20,886 nucleotides of DNA from Priapulus caudatus. Its lineage: Eukaryota > Priapulida > Priapulimorpha > Priapulimorphida > Priapulidae. Every line of letters begins with the position of its first letter. Within the stretch, counting starts at the first letter, position 1. Where the stretch lies: NCBI RefSeq assembly GCF_000485595.1, contig NW_014577927.1, forward strand, positions 109,876 to 130,761. Reading direction: 5' to 3'. Under the pieces are notes generated by a model. The model ran no database searches, had not been told where the DNA came from, and saw nothing but the letters and a program-made list of their open reading frames with translations. Both the position numbers and the translations under genes were made by a program. Shown here one piece after another: positions 19,582-20,886 of the stretch.

Positions 19582-19633
19582 ATCTTGTTTCGAATTCATA
19601 CATAGCCATCGATCTTGCATCCATCGATATATC

Positions 19634-19713
19634 ATGCCACGCTGTTGTAGTGCATGCAAGTGTAAGGTTCTTCCATGTGAGGAGTCCAAAGCAGGAAACA
19701 TTTCTTTCCATAG
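19634..19713 (+). CDS. THAP-domain protein, first coding exon
   Basis: Twenty-six codons beginning at ATG 19634 encode MPRCCSACKCK followed by a short linker and GNISFH. This matches the start of the THAP C2CH zinc finger, which binds DNA and occurs in many animal transcription factors and in P-element-type transposases. C5 and C10 have the spacing seen in THAP1 (CSAYGCK), and the SFH segment is where families usually read SFHRFP. The frame reaches TGA directly after, but AG|GTGAGA at 19712-19719 is a strong splice donor that would split an Arg/Ser codon in phase 2, a common place for the first THAP intron. The remaining Cys and His of the finger must lie in later exons, probably beyond the window. 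Whether this is a host regulator or a captured transposase exon is unknown. Confidence 0.72.
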
Positions 19714-20886
19714 GTGAGACAACCTTGGAATAGTCATCGTCTAGTTGTTACATAATGTTGTTGTTCACAGTTGCCATTGCCGTTGAACGATAGACGTTAT
19801 GTCCAGGACAGGTGATAGCATAACATGGTGTTCATTATACTGTCTTGTCGGTCCTGGATATCATGTGTGTGTGTCGTTTCACGTAACTGTGTACTACATA
19901 AAATTCTGAGGTATTTCTGCATGTTGACAAACAAAACAACCTTCATAAGGCACACATGTGTAAGCCTTGTATTGTTTGTTAGAGCAAATAATAGTAATTA
20001 GTATAGTGCCGCTAGTGCTAAAGCGTTCGCTTTTACAGTGGCTGCAATATGCTTACGTTATAGTCTAGACCAATTGCTTTGACTTTGGATAGTAACATCC
20101 CAAGCAATATCCAATATCGAATTTCATATGTCAGCGAATTCTATTCTTCGCAGAAATCGAAATTGCCATTAGTCAGTTGAGGTTCAAAGCATTCTGTTGA
20201 TTTCTCGTACGTGCATGAATAAGGGCTAGGGCTTTTCATATTTAAAACACAATTTGCCAAATTCGGTAGGTTTATGCAATTCAGCGGAAAACGCGCAGAT
20301 GTTCTGCGAATTAACCCCCAATAACCGCCAATAAGCCACAACAATTCTCCGCGCAATATCACAATTCATGAAGGCAGTAACTACCAATTTTGTAGATGAT
20401 TTGTTGAAATATTAAGGTTTCCTGCAAATAAATGCGACTGTATTATTTACGTTTCCCAGAACTTCTCTTCGTCTAATTTTAGCAGTGAATATATATCAAA
20501 TTATATATATATTATATATAAATCTTATATATAATTGTCAAGGTAATGAAATGATCTATTCAGATATGCACATAACTGAATTTGTCAAATTTCCTACTTA
20601 ATCCTGGTTTTTACGCTAATGCAAATTGCCATTTCTGCTAAGAACTTGCCTTGTAAGTGTAGTCGTAACTATTTTAGTGCAGGCTTACTTCCTATATGTC
20701 ACCCATTCCATGTGAGATCAAACTTTATAAGTGGAGTGATTTCATGTTTTCCTGAAAACACTCTGCTTTCTGTCTTCCGTAGCTGCAGGAATACATTGTT
20801 GAAGAGCATGTTGCTGAACGTTGCAATGAAGTTAGACATTATCGGCTTAATATATGGTATGAATTAATCCATGAGGCATTACTTTG
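19714..20886 (+). other. Putative first intron of the THAP gene (no second exon recognised)
   Basis: This starts with the donor GTGAGA. No sequence matching the rest of a THAP finger (FP...W...C..HF) was found on the plus strand to the window end. An AT-rich repeat lies at about 20489-20536. A frame at 20619-20867 has no domain. Confidence 0.4.
20489..20536. repeat. AT-rich imperfect (TA)n repeat
   Basis: Alternating TA runs are broken by CAAAT and AAATCT. The stretch can fold on itself. No other role is apparent. Confidence 0.7.

Noticed and set aside
20400-20480. Possible second THAP exon after AAG|GTTTCCTGC, which would continue R-F-P
   Set aside because: After F-P the frame gives no Trp or C-x2-H pattern expected of a THAP finger and runs into TA repeats; there is no pyrimidine tract of note.
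20619-20867. 82-codon plus-strand ORF near the window end
   Set aside because: No domain and low-complexity composition; likely chance frame in intron sequence.
1-20886. CRISPR arrays, tRNA genes or rRNA
   Set aside because: No regularly spaced direct repeats with unique spacers, no cloverleaf-compatible segment and no rRNA-like sequence were noticed by eye on either strand.

Overview
The window looks like repeat-rich, non-coding DNA from an animal genome, most likely an invertebrate. There are no bacterial-style operons or ribosome binding sites. Nearly all recognisable coding sequence belongs to broken retrotransposons of the Ty3/gypsy and BEL/Pao classes, one piggyBac-like non-autonomous DNA transposon is present, and the only host-like gene signal is the first exon of a THAP zinc-finger gene with a splice donor. 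I cannot name the species. Many single-base frame breaks, especially between two copies of one segment, suggest either old decay or under-polished long-read assembly.

Layout. (1) 1-3745, plus strand: the 3' part of a Ty3/gypsy element with a Gag C-terminus and zinc knuckle, an apparent -1 frameshift signal (slippery heptamer, stop codon, pseudoknot), an aspartic protease split by a frame break, an internal deletion that removed reverse transcriptase and most of RNase H, a frame-broken integrase, a degenerate extra ORF, a polypurine tract and the start of a 3' LTR at about 3746. (2) 4037-4208: a perfect 65-bp inverted repeat with a 42-nt loop. (3) 4209-5200: DNA without a gene, holding promoter-like and CTCF-like motifs. 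(4) About 5200-16376, minus strand: a BEL/Pao locus. Read leftwards it has a 67-bp LTR fragment (16376-16310), a noisy second copy of the transposon insert plus pol (16309-12168), a long gag-protease ORF (12201-9900), a piggyBac-like insert in TTAA (9899-9341), the main pol copy with reverse transcriptase and RNase H (9336-7254), a badly broken integrase (7253-5406) and a 3' LTR starting at 5400. (5) 16380-17830, plus strand: short arginine-rich ORFs, then a polypurine tract and the start of another LTR at 17562. (6) 18103-19005, minus strand: the integrase end of a second Ty3/gypsy element with a stop codon and a lost catalytic glutamate. (7) 19496-19713, plus strand: a TATA promoter and first coding exon of a THAP-domain gene, whose intron fills most of the rest.

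The elements are nested and successively damaged. The BEL element was interrupted exactly at the gag-pol boundary by a TTAA-targeting transposon, and the interrupted form was then duplicated, in the genome or in the assembly. No element here looks able to move by itself. The most informative signals are the compact frameshift signal at 564-620, the reading-frame-consistent TTAA insertion at 9337-9903, the perfect inverted repeat at 4037-4208 and the THAP exon.
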